From contig WGMU01000016.1 in assembly GCA_016124895.1 (NCBI GenBank), positions 1-64,000 on the forward strand: 64,000 bases of DNA. Reading direction: 5' to 3'. The position numbers and the translations under genes were made by a program. The stretch comes from a bacterium (GTDB taxonomy: Bacteria > Planctomycetota > Planctomycetia > Planctomycetales > Planctomycetaceae). Positions 1-8,759 of the stretch are shown here, piece after piece. The notes below the pieces were generated by a model. It ran no database searches, was not told where the DNA came from, and worked only from the letters and a program-made list of their open reading frames with translations. The stretch's first letter is position 1. Each line of letters starts with the position of its first letter.

Positions 1-128
1 CGCTCGGTCCGGACCTGATCAATCAGATCCGTCCCCCCCGCCAGCACGCGCGCCGCCCCGTTCGTTCTCCCCAGAATATCGAGAGCCCCCGCCAGCGACC
101 CCGGCGCCTCGTACTCAAAATCACGCAT
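1..128 (-). CDS. FAD-binding subunit of a molybdopterin dehydrogenase (partial, N-terminus only)
   Basis: Only the first 42 or so codons lie in the window; the gene runs off the left edge on the minus strand. The ATG at 126-128 is preceded by AGAGAGG at a good distance. The peptide begins MRDFEYEAPGSLAGALDILG and continues to LAGGTDLIDQVR. The LAGGTDL motif is the FAD-pyrophosphate binding signature of the medium (CoxM/XdhB-like) subunit of xanthine dehydrogenase and carbon monoxide dehydrogenase-type enzymes, which moves electrons between the molybdenum cofactor and an acceptor through FAD. The large and iron-sulfur subunits would be expected to the left, outside the window. Substrate cannot be told from this fragment. 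Confidence 0.75.
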   Translation of the reverse strand, partial: MRDFEYEAPGSLAGALDILGRTNGAARVLAGGTDLIDQVRTE

Positions 129-232
129 GATGACCTCTCTCTGCAGCATTGATTTCAGACCGCCGCCACAGCGTAACGGTCCGTATTCGGTGGGCAAGCA
201 ACAGGCGTCAGCCTCGCGGCCTCAGCCAGCAG

Positions 233-1033
233 TCAATGCGATTGCCGCATCCTCTGCCGCAGAACTTCGTAGCAGACAATCCCGGTCGAGACAGCGGCGT
301 TGAGTGAATCGAAATTCGTCGCTTGCGGGATCGAGACGGTCAGGTCGCAGAGGGCAGCCAGCTCGTTAGTGACTCCGGCGCCTTCGTTACCGATGATCAT
401 GGCAAGGGGTTCGTCGAGCGGCGCGTTGTCGAGGCGGCTGGTCGCGTGAGGAGAAGTCGCTGCCAGCCGAACACCGTTCGACTGAAGCTGCCGGGCGAGA
501 TCGGCCAGATCGTCGACGCGGCAGATCGTCAGTCGATTGACCGCGCCGGCCGAACTGCGGGCGACCTGACTGGTGACGTCGACCTGCGACTGCGACCCGA
601 TCATGACGGCATCGACACCGAAGACACAGGCGACTCGACAGATCGCTCCGAAGTTAAACGGATCCTGAATCGCGTCGAGAACCAGAAAGAACGGAGGCTC
701 CGACGCTCCGGCAAGCGAGTCGGCAACGCTCGCGTACGGAAACGGCGGCATTTTCGCCAGCAGGCCCTGGTGGTCGCGTGCGCCGCTCAGTTGCGTCAGT
801 CGGGAGTGTGGCTCGGTCTGGACCGGGATGACGAGCTTTGCCGCCTGATCGGTGACCGATTCACGGACGTCGTCATCCAGCTCGGACGACAGCACGAGTT
901 CCAGCGGCAACCAGCGTCCAGCGTCCAGCGATTCCATCACGACGTGCCTGCCCCACAGCCAGCATTTCTGATGACCGCCCAGCAGCGACTGCCGGTTCTG
1001 CCGCCGTGAATTTCGACGCTTGCGACCGACCAT
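233..1033 (-). CDS. rlmB: 23S rRNA 2'-O-methyltransferase, TrmH/SpoU family (RlmB-like)
   Basis: A 266-residue SPOUT-fold RNA methyltransferase. All three SpoU motifs are visible: LDAIQDPFNFGAICRVA (motif 1, about residues 117-133), MIIGNEGAGV (motif 2), and IPQATNFDSLNAAVSTGI (motif 3, near the C-terminus), which together form the trefoil knot that binds S-adenosylmethionine. The N-terminal part (WLWGRHVVMESLDAG onward) is the small RNA-recognition domain of RlmB, which methylates G2251 in the peptidyl-transferase loop of 23S rRNA. Motif 3 has IPQ rather than the usual IPM. The very basic N-terminal 20 residues are an extension or an over-long start. It could instead be a tRNA Gm methyltransferase of the same family; length and N-domain favour RlmB. 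Confidence 0.85.
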   Translation of the reverse strand: MVGRKRRNSRRQNRQSLLGGHQKCWLWGRHVVMESLDAGRWLPLELVLSSELDDDVRESVTDQAAKLVIPVQTEPHSRLTQLSGARDHQGLLAKMPPFPYASVADSLAGASEPPFFLVLDAIQDPFNFGAICRVACVFGVDAVMIGSQSQVDVTSQVARSSAGAVNRLTICRVDDLADLARQLQSNGVRLAATSPHATSRLDNAPLDEPLAMIIGNEGAGVTNELAALCDLTVSIPQATNFDSLNAAVSTGIVCYEVLRQRMRQSH

Positions 1034-1048
1034 TCCCGACGGCTCCGC

Positions 1049-1462
1049 TTACTGGCTCGCAGTGAACTGCTGCATGATCCGCAGCGTCTCGTCGCTGACG
1101 TGATGCTCGATGCCTTCCGCATCGACCCGCGCCGTTTCCTCGCTGACTCCCAGTGCCAGCAGGAACTGCAGGACGACTTCGTGACGTTTTCGTGACTGGT
1201 CTGCGAGTCGCTGGCCACGGCGAGTCAGTGTGACCGGGGCATAGGGCTGCGTTTCAACGAGGCCGTCGCGCTGTAGCCGCGACACTGTGCGATTGACTGT
1301 GACGTGTGTCACTCCGAACTGCCGTGCCAGGTCCGTGACGCGGCACTCACCTTTTTCGCGTTCGATATCGTCTATGGCCTCGACATAGTCCTCCGCCAGT
1401 TCCGTCGCGTGATCGCGTCGCGTTCGGACGTGCTGGTTGCGGGGCTGTTTACTGACGGGCAT
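1049..1462 (-). CDS. mntR: MntR-type (DtxR family) metal-dependent transcriptional regulator
   Basis: A 137-residue protein whose order matches Escherichia coli MntR: a short basic N-terminus, a winged helix-turn-helix (YVEAIDDIEREKGECRVTDL then FGVTHVTVNRTVSRLQRDGL), and the metal-binding/dimerisation helices ending in GVSEETARVDAEGIEHHVSD. The Glu and His residues of AEGIEHHVSDETL are the metal ligands of the DtxR family. It lacks the SH3-like third domain of DtxR/IdeR, as MntR does. In the family it represses manganese uptake or activates export when Mn(II) is bound. No Mn transporter is visible nearby. The upstream region at 1527-1602 carries four palindromes that resemble a MntR box. The gene ends 15 bases before rlmB begins, so the two may be co-transcribed. 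Confidence 0.85.
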   Translation of the reverse strand: MPVSKQPRNQHVRTRRDHATELAEDYVEAIDDIEREKGECRVTDLARQFGVTHVTVNRTVSRLQRDGLVETQPYAPVTLTRRGQRLADQSRKRHEVVLQFLLALGVSEETARVDAEGIEHHVSDETLRIMQQFTASQ

Positions 1463-1526
1463 GAGCAGGTGGTCCCGGAAGAAAAGTAATCGTTCGAAGC
1501 AGTTTAGCTGGACGCGTTCCGGAAGC

Positions 1527-1602
1527 GTAGCCGGTGCTACGCTTGCACCAGTTTGTAGCAGGTGCTACATAGTAGCCGGGACTACAAAGTAGCCAGTGCT
1601 AC
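1527..1602. promoter_or_regulatory. Array of four 14-bp palindromes, GTAGC-N4-GCTAC
   Basis: Four copies lie between the divergent mntR and DUF1559 genes: 1527-1540 GTAGCCGGTGCTAC, 1555-1568 GTAGCAGGTGCTAC, 1572-1585 GTAGCCGGGACTAC, and 1589-1602 GTAGCCAGTGCTAC. The last three are spaced exactly 17 bp apart and the first is 28 bp from the second. Copies 1, 2 and 4 have perfect 5-bp arms; copy 3 has one mismatch. The 5-4-5 geometry matches the core of the E. coli MntR operator (ATAGC-N4-GCTAT), so an operator array for the adjacent regulator is plausible. An alternative is a dispersed planctomycete repeat: AGTAGCCGGG recurs near 21963. Confidence 0.6.
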
Positions 1603-1654
1603 ATGCTGATGCCTGACATTCAGGTTGCGGACGCATTTCACAGGAGTACCTCAC

Positions 1655-2719
1655 ATGAATCGGCGATCTGGCTTCACCCTGATCGAACTGCTGGTCGTCA
1701 TTGCCATCATCGCGATCCTTGTTGCCCTGCTGCTGCCCGCCGTGCAACAGGCGCGCGAAGCTGCGCGACGTTCGCAATGCAGAAACAATCTCAAACAGAT
1801 CGGGCTCGCCCTGCACAACTATCACGGATCCCATTCTCGATTTCCTGCCGGGTACTTTTCGTTCGCGACAAGCACTGGCAGCGGGCCATCGACGGCAAAC
1901 ATTGATCCACTGACCTGGGATGCCGCTCCAGGCTGGGGCTGGAGTGCGATGCTGTTGCCGTTTCTGGATGGAGAAACGCTGTCTGGCTCGCTGGACTTCG
2001 ATACGCCGGTCTGGGCGCCAGGTAATGCGGCAGCCATTCAACAGCGGCTGCCAGTCTTCCTCTGTCCGAGTGCCTCCGGTGGTGACGAGCCGTTTGGTGT
2101 GCGTGACAAGTCGGGCAATCCACTGCTGATTGGCGGTCAACCGATCACTCTGGGACGGTCGCATTACGTCGCCAGTCATGGCCAGGAGAGCTGCTGGGGC
2201 GAGTGTGGATCGAGTCCGGCAGGAATTGTGTTTACGGACATCTACACGAGCACGACGGTGAGTGTCGTGATCAACGGCAACGCGGGAGCAGTCGCGGACG
2301 GACCGTTTTACCGCAATTCGCGGACGCAGATCCGCGACGTGACCGACGGGCTGTCAAACACCGTGTTTTTCGGTGAGCACTCTTCAAGGCTCAGCGAAAA
2401 GACCTGGGTCGGAGTGGTGCCCGGAGCCTACACACATCCCCGGTTTTCTTCGCCGGAGAACGGACCGGACGCAGCCGCGACTCTGACGCTGGTCCATGCC
2501 GGACCGTCCGGCGGCGAACTCGATATCACCGGACTGCCGATCATTCATCCGATCAATTTCCCGACGTATCACGTTGGCCAGATGTTTGCCGAGCACCACG
2601 GGGGAGGGCACGTTTGCCTCGGTGACGGCTCTGTTCGTTTTGTTTCCGAGTTCATCAATCTGTTGACCTGGGCCGAGCTGGCGAGCATCAGCGAAGGCGA
2701 ATTGATGGGAGAGTTCTGA
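1655..2719 (+). CDS. DUF1559 family protein with prepilin-type N-terminus
   Basis: A 354-residue protein. The ATG at 1655 is preceded by AGGAG at 1642-1646, giving [18 protein letters not shown]; an upstream in-frame ATG at 1625 has no ribosome site and would hide the signal. [10 protein letters not shown] is a type IV prepilin cleavage/methylation motif, followed by the hydrophobic helix and [20 protein letters not shown], the invariant start of the DUF1559 (SBP_bac_10) domain. The C-terminus [17 protein letters not shown] is the H-x-DG motif of the family. Planctomycetes carry many paralogues; they are thought to be pseudopilin-like surface or secretion components, with unknown function. 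The small gene one base downstream is probably its partner. Confidence 0.9.
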   Translation: MNRRSGFTLIELLVVIAIIAILVALLLPAVQQAREAARRSQCRNNLKQIGLALHNYHGSHSRFPAGYFSFATSTGSGPSTANIDPLTWDAAPGWGWSAMLLPFLDGETLSGSLDFDTPVWAPGNAAAIQQRLPVFLCPSASGGDEPFGVRDKSGNPLLIGGQPITLGRSHYVASHGQESCWGECGSSPAGIVFTDIYTSTTVSVVINGNAGAVADGPFYRNSRTQIRDVTDGLSNTVFFGEHSSRLSEKTWVGVVPGAYTHPRFSSPENGPDAAATLTLVHAGPSGGELDITGLPIIHPINFPTYHVGQMFAEHHGGGHVCLGDGSVRFVSEFINLLTWAELASISEGELMGEF

Positions 2720-2720
2720 G

Positions 2721-3059
2721 ATGCGGATACTGATCCATTGCGGCCAATCGTGGCGGTCCGACGTCTTCATCGTTGCCGCAATTCTTGCCACCGGAATGAA
2801 CGGCTGCGGCTATCCGGAAGTCAGTCAGAAAACCTACGACGTCGCGAATGCACTCTTCGCAGCGAGTAACCGTCGCAGTGCGGAGCACATCGAGAAAGCC
2901 GCGGTTCTCGTCAGTGAACTGCAGGCGGCAGGCGAAATCACCGAGCGCGAAGCCGGCTGGCTGCTGGAAATCGTCGAGCAGGCGCGCAGCGGCGACTGGG
3001 ACGGGGCGGCCACCGAGGCGCGGACACTCATTGCCGATCAAGTGAAGCCGGCTGGCTGA
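2721..3059 (+). CDS. Small secreted protein or lipoprotein downstream of DUF1559
   Basis: A 112-residue protein starting one base after the DUF1559 stop; the ribosome site GGGAGAG lies inside the end of that gene, so translation is probably coupled. A hydrophobic segment (FIVAAILATGMNGC, about residues 16-29) ends in a cysteine and resembles a lipoprotein signal with an imperfect lipobox (MNGC). The rest is an alpha-helical, acidic domain (YDVANALFAASNRRSAEHIE...). Small proteins of this kind often follow DUF1559 genes in planctomycetes. No function is known to me. Confidence 0.7.
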   Translation: MRILIHCGQSWRSDVFIVAAILATGMNGCGYPEVSQKTYDVANALFAASNRRSAEHIEKAAVLVSELQAAGEITEREAGWLLEIVEQARSGDWDGAATEARTLIADQVKPAG

Positions 3060-3356
3060 CGGACGACCGAAACTTCGACGAACAGCGATACCGTGGATCG
3101 CTTTTTCTTCCCGGACGGCTCCTGTTATTCTCCCGCCGCCGGAAAGTGTCTGTCCCGGATTTGCGGCGCATCGGCCCGATGCGTCTCCGTCCGCCATTCT
3201 CGATCCCAACGGTGTGTCAACCACCGTCTGGCCCGGCACAAAGCCTGAGCCGGGGCGAGTCAGCCGCCCGTTCTCGTCTGATTCCGGCGGCAACTTCGGT
3301 CGTCCTGCACGCAGCAGGTGCGGCTTCCTGATTGACCAGAGATGTGAGCCAGCCCG

Positions 3357-4172
3357 TTGGGACGACAGCCGCCGATTTACAATGCGGAAGAACGCGAGCA
3401 GCTTCGAGCTGCCTGTCGCTTCAACGCGCAGATGATGGATTTCATTCGTCCGCACATTGTTCCTGGTGTGACGACCGGCCAGATCGATCAGATGGTCTAC
3501 GAGTACACACTCGACCATGGTCATATCCCGGCCTGCCTGCACTACAGCGGTCCGCCCGGAGCGCCGCCGTATCCCAAAAGCACGTGCATCAGCGTCAACG
3601 ATATTGTCTGTCACGGAATTCCCGGTGACCGCGTTCTGCAGGAAGGCGACATCGCCAACGTGGACATGACGACGATCGTCGACGGCTGGCATGGCGATCA
3701 GTCGGAAACGTTTCTGCTGGGTGAAGTTTCACCCGAGGCGAAGCGACTGGTGCAGACGACGTTTGACGCGATGTGGCTCGGTATCCACGCTATCCGGCCG
3801 TACGGAAAAATCCGGGACATTGGCTCGGCGATTTACGCATTCGCGCGGGAGCGTGGCTACGAAGTCGTCCGCGAATTTCAGGGTCACGGCGTCGGACGCA
3901 GCTTTCATCAGGAGCCCGGCGTCCCGCACTTCTGGTTTCGCGGCACGAAGGCCGGTGCTCAGGTGGTCCGACCGGGCGTCTGCTTCACGATCGAACCAAT
4001 GCTCAATCAGGGAACCTGGCGCACTCGGATCGACAAGTTCGACGGCTGGACCGTCCGCACGGCCGACGGCAAGCTCTCTGCGCAATTCGAGCACCAGATC
4101 CTGATGACCGACGAAGGCCCGGAAGTCCTCACGCTGACGCAGAACGGTCCCCAGGAAGGGCACCAGTTCTGA
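3357..4172 (+). CDS. map: Type I methionine aminopeptidase
   Basis: A 271-residue M24A peptidase that removes the initiator methionine from new proteins. Metal ligands are in place: Asp103 in [10 protein letters not shown], Asp114 in WHGDQSETF, the His of [10 protein letters not shown], Glu in FTIEPM and Glu in [10 protein letters not shown]. His86 of VCHGIP is the catalytic histidine. The first codon appears to be TTG: an in-frame TGA lies at 3345-3347, and the next ATG (3432) would remove the conserved N-terminal helix ([19 protein letters not shown]). No clear Shine-Dalgarno sequence precedes the TTG, so the exact start is uncertain. Cytoplasmic, probably a single-gene transcript. Confidence 0.92.
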   Translation: MGRQPPIYNAEEREQLRAACRFNAQMMDFIRPHIVPGVTTGQIDQMVYEYTLDHGHIPACLHYSGPPGAPPYPKSTCISVNDIVCHGIPGDRVLQEGDIANVDMTTIVDGWHGDQSETFLLGEVSPEAKRLVQTTFDAMWLGIHAIRPYGKIRDIGSAIYAFARERGYEVVREFQGHGVGRSFHQEPGVPHFWFRGTKAGAQVVRPGVCFTIEPMLNQGTWRTRIDKFDGWTVRTADGKLSAQFEHQILMTDEGPEVLTLTQNGPQEGHQF

Positions 4173-4203
4173 GTCGCGCGTCCCGTTCGCTCCTGGCCCC
4201 ATG

Positions 4204-4224
4204 TGCTCCAGCCTGCATGGAGCA
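4204..4224. terminator. Short hairpin between convergent map and amidohydrolase genes
   Basis: TGCTCCA at 4204-4210 pairs perfectly with TGGAGCA at 4218-4224 across a 7-base loop. It sits in the 62-base gap between two genes that converge. There is no T-run on either side, so it may only act as a weak or Rho-assisted terminator. Confidence 0.35.
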
Positions 4225-4234
4225 TTCGAGTGAA

Positions 4235-5533
4235 TCAGAACAGTCCGTTGAAGACGGCATTCGCATCGGGCGACGAAAGGTCGACAGCACAGAAGTCAGA
4301 CCGCTTTCCCACAGTCAGGCTGCCATAGTCGGCTTCGAGGCCCAGAGCACGAGCACCGGACAGAGTGGCGAGTTCCAGCAGGACGGTTCGCTCCGACCGG
4401 GGATTCAGGCGTGCCAGGAACTGCAATTCGGGCCACAGCGAGTAATCCGGGTTGGACGAGCGACCGTCAGTTCCCAGGCAGACCGTCGCACCGGCGGCGA
4501 GCAGTTTCTGCCAGGGATGCCCGGTGTGGCCGAAAAACGCGTGAGTCCTCGGGCAGAAGACCGTGGCGACGTTCGGATGCCGACCGAGCCAGGTGATTTC
4601 GTCGGCGCTCAGAAAATTGCCGTGTGCGATGAGGGCGTTGTCGAGCGTCGCCAGCGGTTCCAGAAAATCGAGTGGCCGCAGGCCGCGCGGGATCAGGTTG
4701 TCCTGCCAGAGTCCGAAGCCTGACAGCATCTCAACGAACTCGCCCGTACCGTGGTCGAGCAATTCAAGTTCTGCGGGCGTCTCGGCCAGGTGGATGCACA
4801 GCGGCACGGATTCGCGACGCGCCAGTTCGACACTCTGCTGAAACAGGTCCGGCGAAACGCTGTAGGGTGCGTGCGGACTGAGCGCGGGAATCAGCTTCGT
4901 CGTTGCATCGCAGGCCAGTCGTCGGCACTCGTCAATGTGCTGCTGAGCAAGTTCAAGCTGGCCGGCAGTCTGCTCGGATGACAGGCCGATGAGTTCACGA
5001 AACGCAACGACCATCGGCGCGTCGAGACACTCGGTTTTCGTCAGCCCGTCGACTGACCAGTCGCCAGTGGCAATCTCGCCAATCAATCCGGTCCCGGTCT
5101 GACCGGCTTCGCGCAGTCCGTCCCGAACCAGTTCGTCGCTCGACTGTTCCCGATCACGTCGATACGCGAGCAGGTTCCGGATCCACTGCGTGAACGGTGC
5201 CGGGGGCTGAATCGGTTCCGCAAGGTCGGAGAACTCCAGATGAGCATGTGCATTGACGAGCGCGGGCAGCAGCGCGACGTTGCCCAGGTCGAGCGTTGCG
5301 TCATCCGCGGCGCCGGCCTGCTGCCGTACCTCGACGATCCGGCCAGCCTTGATGTCGACAACACCGTGCTCAAGGGGCGGTCGATCAATCGGAAACACCC
5401 ACCGCGCCGCGACTCGCGAAACATCGAGCAGGTCCGAGCCCGCGACTCGCCGCACCGGCGCGATCGCACTGCGATCTGAATCAACAGACACCTCTCGTCC
5501 GCGCTGACCGGTATCGTCACCTTCAGCTCTCAT
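4235..5533 (-). CDS. Amidohydrolase-superfamily deaminase
   Basis: A 432-residue metal-dependent hydrolase of the cytosine deaminase/TRZ-ATZ group. Visible motifs in order: NAHAHLEFSDL (HxH metal ligands, after the LPALVNAH turn), HLAETPAE (third His), LIAHGNFL (His near the active site), and LGTDGRSSNPDYSLWPEL (catalytic Asp). The arrangement resembles aminodeoxyfutalosine deaminases and methylthioadenosine/S-adenosylhomocysteine or guanine deaminases; the sequence alone does not settle the substrate. No menaquinone or purine gene is adjacent. The first 30 residues (GDDTGQRGREVSVDSDRS) look like non-conserved extension; a GTG about 14 codons in is an alternative start. Confidence 0.75.
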   Translation of the reverse strand: MRAEGDDTGQRGREVSVDSDRSAIAPVRRVAGSDLLDVSRVAARWVFPIDRPPLEHGVVDIKAGRIVEVRQQAGAADDATLDLGNVALLPALVNAHAHLEFSDLAEPIQPPAPFTQWIRNLLAYRRDREQSSDELVRDGLREAGQTGTGLIGEIATGDWSVDGLTKTECLDAPMVVAFRELIGLSSEQTAGQLELAQQHIDECRRLACDATTKLIPALSPHAPYSVSPDLFQQSVELARRESVPLCIHLAETPAELELLDHGTGEFVEMLSGFGLWQDNLIPRGLRPLDFLEPLATLDNALIAHGNFLSADEITWLGRHPNVATVFCPRTHAFFGHTGHPWQKLLAAGATVCLGTDGRSSNPDYSLWPELQFLARLNPRSERTVLLELATLSGARALGLEADYGSLTVGKRSDFCAVDLSSPDANAVFNGLF

Positions 5534-5913
5534 ATCCCGGCCCCCGGCTTGACAGTGTCAGTTCGAGCAATATGCGACCGGTCAGTAACCGAGCAAATCC
5601 GACCGCAGCAGTGACGCGTTTTCGAGGTCGACACGGCAGGCGATCCAGTGGGAAATGACAGACGGTGAGGGAGAACAGACACCTGCACACGGCCAACAAA
5701 CGGCGCAGCGATCATCGCCAGTGATGACAAGTCTGACAACGCGTCCCCGAACGAACGATCGCTCGCCTTCCGCACTGACCCTCTCGAGTACGCGAACACG
5801 CGCGGAACTCATCACCGGACCGCCGCGAACCCGTATTGCCGCATTTTGTGGATATTCACCAGAATCCAGCCCGGTTCAGGATGATCCGTCACTCCAGCAG
5901 GGATGCTCTGGCG
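5534..5913. other. Intergenic region between divergent genes, nothing recognised
   Basis: About 380 bases between the amidohydrolase (minus) and the small secreted protein (plus). It must hold both promoters. I see no convincing gene, repeat or hairpin. An 89-codon minus-strand frame here overlaps the amidohydrolase start by ATGA but has no recognisable protein character. Confidence 0.5.
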
Positions 5914-6231
5914 ATGAGACGACTGTTCGCGCTGGTGACTGGCTTCGGGCTCGGCCTGCTTGCCATGTTTCTGGCGTTTAATGTTCATGTGGTGCGAGCC
6001 GAATCCGGCTGGTCTGTCGTGCGCAAGCAGAAGGTGCAGTTTGCGGACTGCTACGCGGATATCCGCCACTGGGATGCGCAGGAGTGGATGCGTCATCCCG
6101 ATCTGACGAAGGCGCTGGTCGATGCCGGTAAGGGCGATCTGGTTCCGCAGACCGAAGCGCAGGATCTGCTGCTGGAAGCGCTCAAACGCTGGCAGAGTGC
6201 GCGGCGCGAAGACGAGACTCGTCAGCAGTGA
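5914..6231 (+). CDS. Conserved planctomycete secreted protein, function unknown
   Basis: A 105-residue protein with a clear signal segment (MRRLFALVTGFGLGLLAMFL) followed by a small soluble domain with the motif FADCYADIRHWDAQEWMRHPDL. I recall similar small proteins as conserved in planctomycetes, with no assigned function. The ATG at 5914 places the signal peptide at the N-terminus; longer starts at 5836 and 5881 lack a ribosome site. Its stop overlaps the start of the next gene (GTGA at 6228-6231), so the two products are probably made together and may act together outside the cytoplasm. Confidence 0.7.
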   Translation: MRRLFALVTGFGLGLLAMFLAFNVHVVRAESGWSVVRKQKVQFADCYADIRHWDAQEWMRHPDLTKALVDAGKGDLVPQTEAQDLLLEALKRWQSARREDETRQQ

Positions 6232-7127
6232 GCTGCCAGCCGGCGACTCCGCCCCCGGACCGGGGACTCTGCAGCGATACCGCGCTGACATCGCGACGGA
6301 AAGTGCTGCGCTGGTTGCTGGTGGTGTCGGCGGGAAGCGCCAGTGGCTGCCGGTTGCCAGGCCGCCGTGATCCAGCGCTGACGGTGTCGCTGCCGAGTCG
6401 GCACTCAGTTCTGTCGGACCAGCTTGTCATTCAAAGCGACTTTCGACTGCAGTACGACCATCCGCTGATTGAAGATCTGCTGGCATTGAAACGCGAAGTC
6501 TCGACGGCGCTGGCGCTGGAATTCAACGGACCGCCGGTCGTCGTTTACCTGTTTGAAGACGAGCAGAAGTACGTCAACTATCTCGCATCAACCTGGCCCA
6601 GCCTGCCGTACCGTCGGGCGTACTTCTTCGGAAACCCGCACGAACTCGCGGTCTACACTTTCTGGGGCGAGAACGTTCAGGAAGACCTGAGGCACGAATT
6701 CACGCATGGTCTGTTGAACTCGACCCTGCAGAACCTGCCTCTGTGGCTCGACGAAGGCCTGGCGGAATACTTCGAGGTGTCCGGCCGCCCCGGCACGGTG
6801 AAGCCGACGGTCGTCCAGCGTCTCGGTCAGGCGCTGACAAACGGCTGGCGACCGGACATGGCACACCTCGAAGGACTGACTGACGTGACGCTGATGACGC
6901 AGTCGAACTACGAAGAAGCCTGGGCCTGGGTGCATTTCCTGTTGCACAGCGAGCCCGCTCAGCGCGACGTTCTGCTGAGCTACCTGCAGTCACTGCGTCA
7001 GTCACGTTTTCCGGGACCGCTGTCTGAACGGCTCACGGCGCAGGGCATCCGCTCGAATGATCGTTTCGCCGGACACATCGCCACGCTGGCGACCTTTGGC
7101 ACGCAGACGGCACTGGTCCCGGAGTAA
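6228..7127 (+). CDS. Lipoprotein zinc metallopeptidase (HExxH gluzincin, DUF1570-like)
   Basis: A 299-residue protein starting at a GTG that overlaps the previous stop by four bases. An N-terminal basic stretch (SRRKVLRW) then a hydrophobic run ending in SAGSASGC suggests a lipoprotein anchored at Cys41. The catalytic motif HEFTHG begins at His156 and the third zinc ligand is Glu176 in WLDEGLAEYFE, the spacing of the gluzincin clan. The same arrangement occurs in DUF1570 and related planctomycete proteins. Substrate unknown. Translational coupling with the small secreted protein suggests that one is the partner or substrate of the other. Confidence 0.75.
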   Translation: MSCQPATPPPDRGLCSDTALTSRRKVLRWLLVVSAGSASGCRLPGRRDPALTVSLPSRHSVLSDQLVIQSDFRLQYDHPLIEDLLALKREVSTALALEFNGPPVVVYLFEDEQKYVNYLASTWPSLPYRRAYFFGNPHELAVYTFWGENVQEDLRHEFTHGLLNSTLQNLPLWLDEGLAEYFEVSGRPGTVKPTVVQRLGQALTNGWRPDMAHLEGLTDVTLMTQSNYEEAWAWVHFLLHSEPAQRDVLLSYLQSLRQSRFPGPLSERLTAQGIRSNDRFAGHIATLATFGTQTALVPE

Positions 7128-7159
7128 CGTCTTCTCGACGAGGCAGACGCGACTCGTGA

Positions 7160-8605
7160 CTATTCAAACCCGCCGTATGTTTTGGCTTCGGGCTTGTCTT
7201 CCGGCTGCGTCGCGGTCAGCGTGACGAAGACGGTCGCTCCCAGCAGAGCACAGACCGTCGCGGCTGCGACTCCGAACGCGACCTTACGGCTGAGTTTGAG
7301 CCCGAACAGTTCATCGCCGAGAACAGGATCACTGGCGTCCGCGGCGTTTCTGACCTGAGACGAAGACGCTGTCCCCCTGGCGTCGGCTGGCAGAATCTTC
7401 GGTGTCACGACGCGGAGCGAACACAGGTCGTCGCTGATCAGCAGCGGTGTCTGACACTTCGCGCAACGGCCGCGACGACCTGCAAAGTGTGGCTCCAGTG
7501 GCAGCGTGCGCTGACAGATCGGACAGGGAACGCGGCCGTACTCGCCGCGCGAATTGCGACTTGAAGCGGCAGGCGACTTTCCAGGGGTGACTTTTGTCTG
7601 ACGGCTGCGAGCCTCGGGATACGAATCACTGGCTCCGGCATGCAGTGTTGATTGAGCTGCAGATTCTGCAGTCGCTGCAGGTTTCGGCTGAGCCCGGACA
7701 CCCGCCAGGGCAGCTTCCGCAAAGTCGACACACGAAGCAAAACGGTCTTCGGGCTTCTTCGAGATCGCTCGCGCAACGGCCCGAGCCAGTTCGGGAGACA
7801 CGCCTGCGCACACGTCGGACAGCAGCTTCAGTCGCTTCTGTGTCTGATTGACCATCGTACCTGAGCCTGAGTTCGTCGCGTGACGCATCGGCGGCCGACC
7901 AATCAGCAGTTCGTAAATCGAGATTCCCAGTGAATACTGATCGGCGCGACCGTCGTACGTCATGCCGAGGACGAGTTCCGGAGCGACGTAGTCCGGCGTC
8001 CCGACGATTCCTCCCGCCATAGTCGCACTGGGGTCCGCTTCGTCTCCATCGCCATGCAGAATCTTGCTCAGCCCGAAGTCGCTCAGATATGCGTTGCCGG
8101 TTTCGTCAAACAGGATATTCGCCGGTTTAACGTCGCGGTGAATGATCCCTTTGCTGTGCATATAGTCGAGAGCTTTGGCGACTTCGCGCAGCCAGGAGTT
8201 GAGTGATTCCGGACTCAGCGGAAACGTGCGGCCTTCCGGCCCTTCGGACCGTTCCCGTAGCGTGCCGCCGCTCAGTAATTGCATGACGACATAGGGAATT
8301 TCGCCGTGCTCACCGACGTCCGTGATCCGGACAATGTGCGGATGGTCGAGCTGCACCAGCAGCCGCGACTCGCGCAGAAACCGTCGGCGAAACCCTTCAT
8401 CCCGTAGACGCGACTCGGTCGGAACTTTGATGACGACTTCCGATTCCAGCCGGTAATCAAACGCTCGATAGACGTGCCCCATGCTGCCCGTCCCGAGCCG
8501 CGCGATGATCTTGTAGCGCTCTTCGCCGACGCGCTGGCCGACCAGAGCTTCGGGGCGAAGGGCTTGATTGGACATCGTCTGACTCATCATGAGGCTCAAA
8601 GTCAT
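7160..8605 (-). CDS. Hanks-type Ser/Thr protein kinase with zinc ribbon and C-terminal TM helix
   Basis: A 481-residue kinase from the ATG at 8605 (AGGTCAGG upstream); an in-frame ATG at 8704 only adds low-complexity residues. Kinase domain about 31-300: glycine loop LGTGSMGHVYRA, Lys60 in VVIKV, catalytic loop IIHRDVKPANIL with Asp158, and DFGLSKI with Asp176. It is complete and should be active. A CPIC...CAKC zinc ribbon follows at about 360-388, and a transmembrane segment (VAFGVAAATVCALLGATVFV) lies near the end, leaving a short acidic tail outside. It is the last gene of a three-gene operon, after the zinc-ribbon/HEAT protein and the FHA/M24-like protein, which are likely partners. Confidence 0.88.
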   Translation of the reverse strand: MTLSLMMSQTMSNQALRPEALVGQRVGEERYKIIARLGTGSMGHVYRAFDYRLESEVVIKVPTESRLRDEGFRRRFLRESRLLVQLDHPHIVRITDVGEHGEIPYVVMQLLSGGTLRERSEGPEGRTFPLSPESLNSWLREVAKALDYMHSKGIIHRDVKPANILFDETGNAYLSDFGLSKILHGDGDEADPSATMAGGIVGTPDYVAPELVLGMTYDGRADQYSLGISIYELLIGRPPMRHATNSGSGTMVNQTQKRLKLLSDVCAGVSPELARAVARAISKKPEDRFASCVDFAEAALAGVRAQPKPAATAESAAQSTLHAGASDSYPEARSRQTKVTPGKSPAASSRNSRGEYGRVPCPICQRTLPLEPHFAGRRGRCAKCQTPLLISDDLCSLRVVTPKILPADARGTASSSQVRNAADASDPVLGDELFGLKLSRKVAFGVAAATVCALLGATVFVTLTATQPEDKPEAKTYGGFE

Positions 8606-8759
8606 CCTGACCTGCAAATGGGAGGCGGGCAGCCATCGGTTCAGTGCTGGGGCGGGACACAGACTCGGCGACGACAGAGCGATGCCGCGTTGCTTCCGTC
8701 GCATGCTGACGGATCGTCGTTAACGTTGTGTGAAGTCCTGATGGCCTTCTGATCCGGAT

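Noticed and set aside
323-1009. Plus-strand 228-codon frame opposite rlmB
   Set aside because: Antisense shadow of a gene with all SpoU motifs; Arg/Asp-rich with no family signature. GC-rich DNA leaves many such frames open.
2688-3692. Minus-strand 334-codon frame
   Set aside because: Overlaps DUF1559, the small lipoprotein gene and map on the other strand; no motifs.
5530-5799. Minus-strand 89-codon frame overlapping the amidohydrolase start by ATGA
   Set aside because: The overlap is tempting, but the peptide has no domain, signal or conserved look and lacks a good ribosome site.
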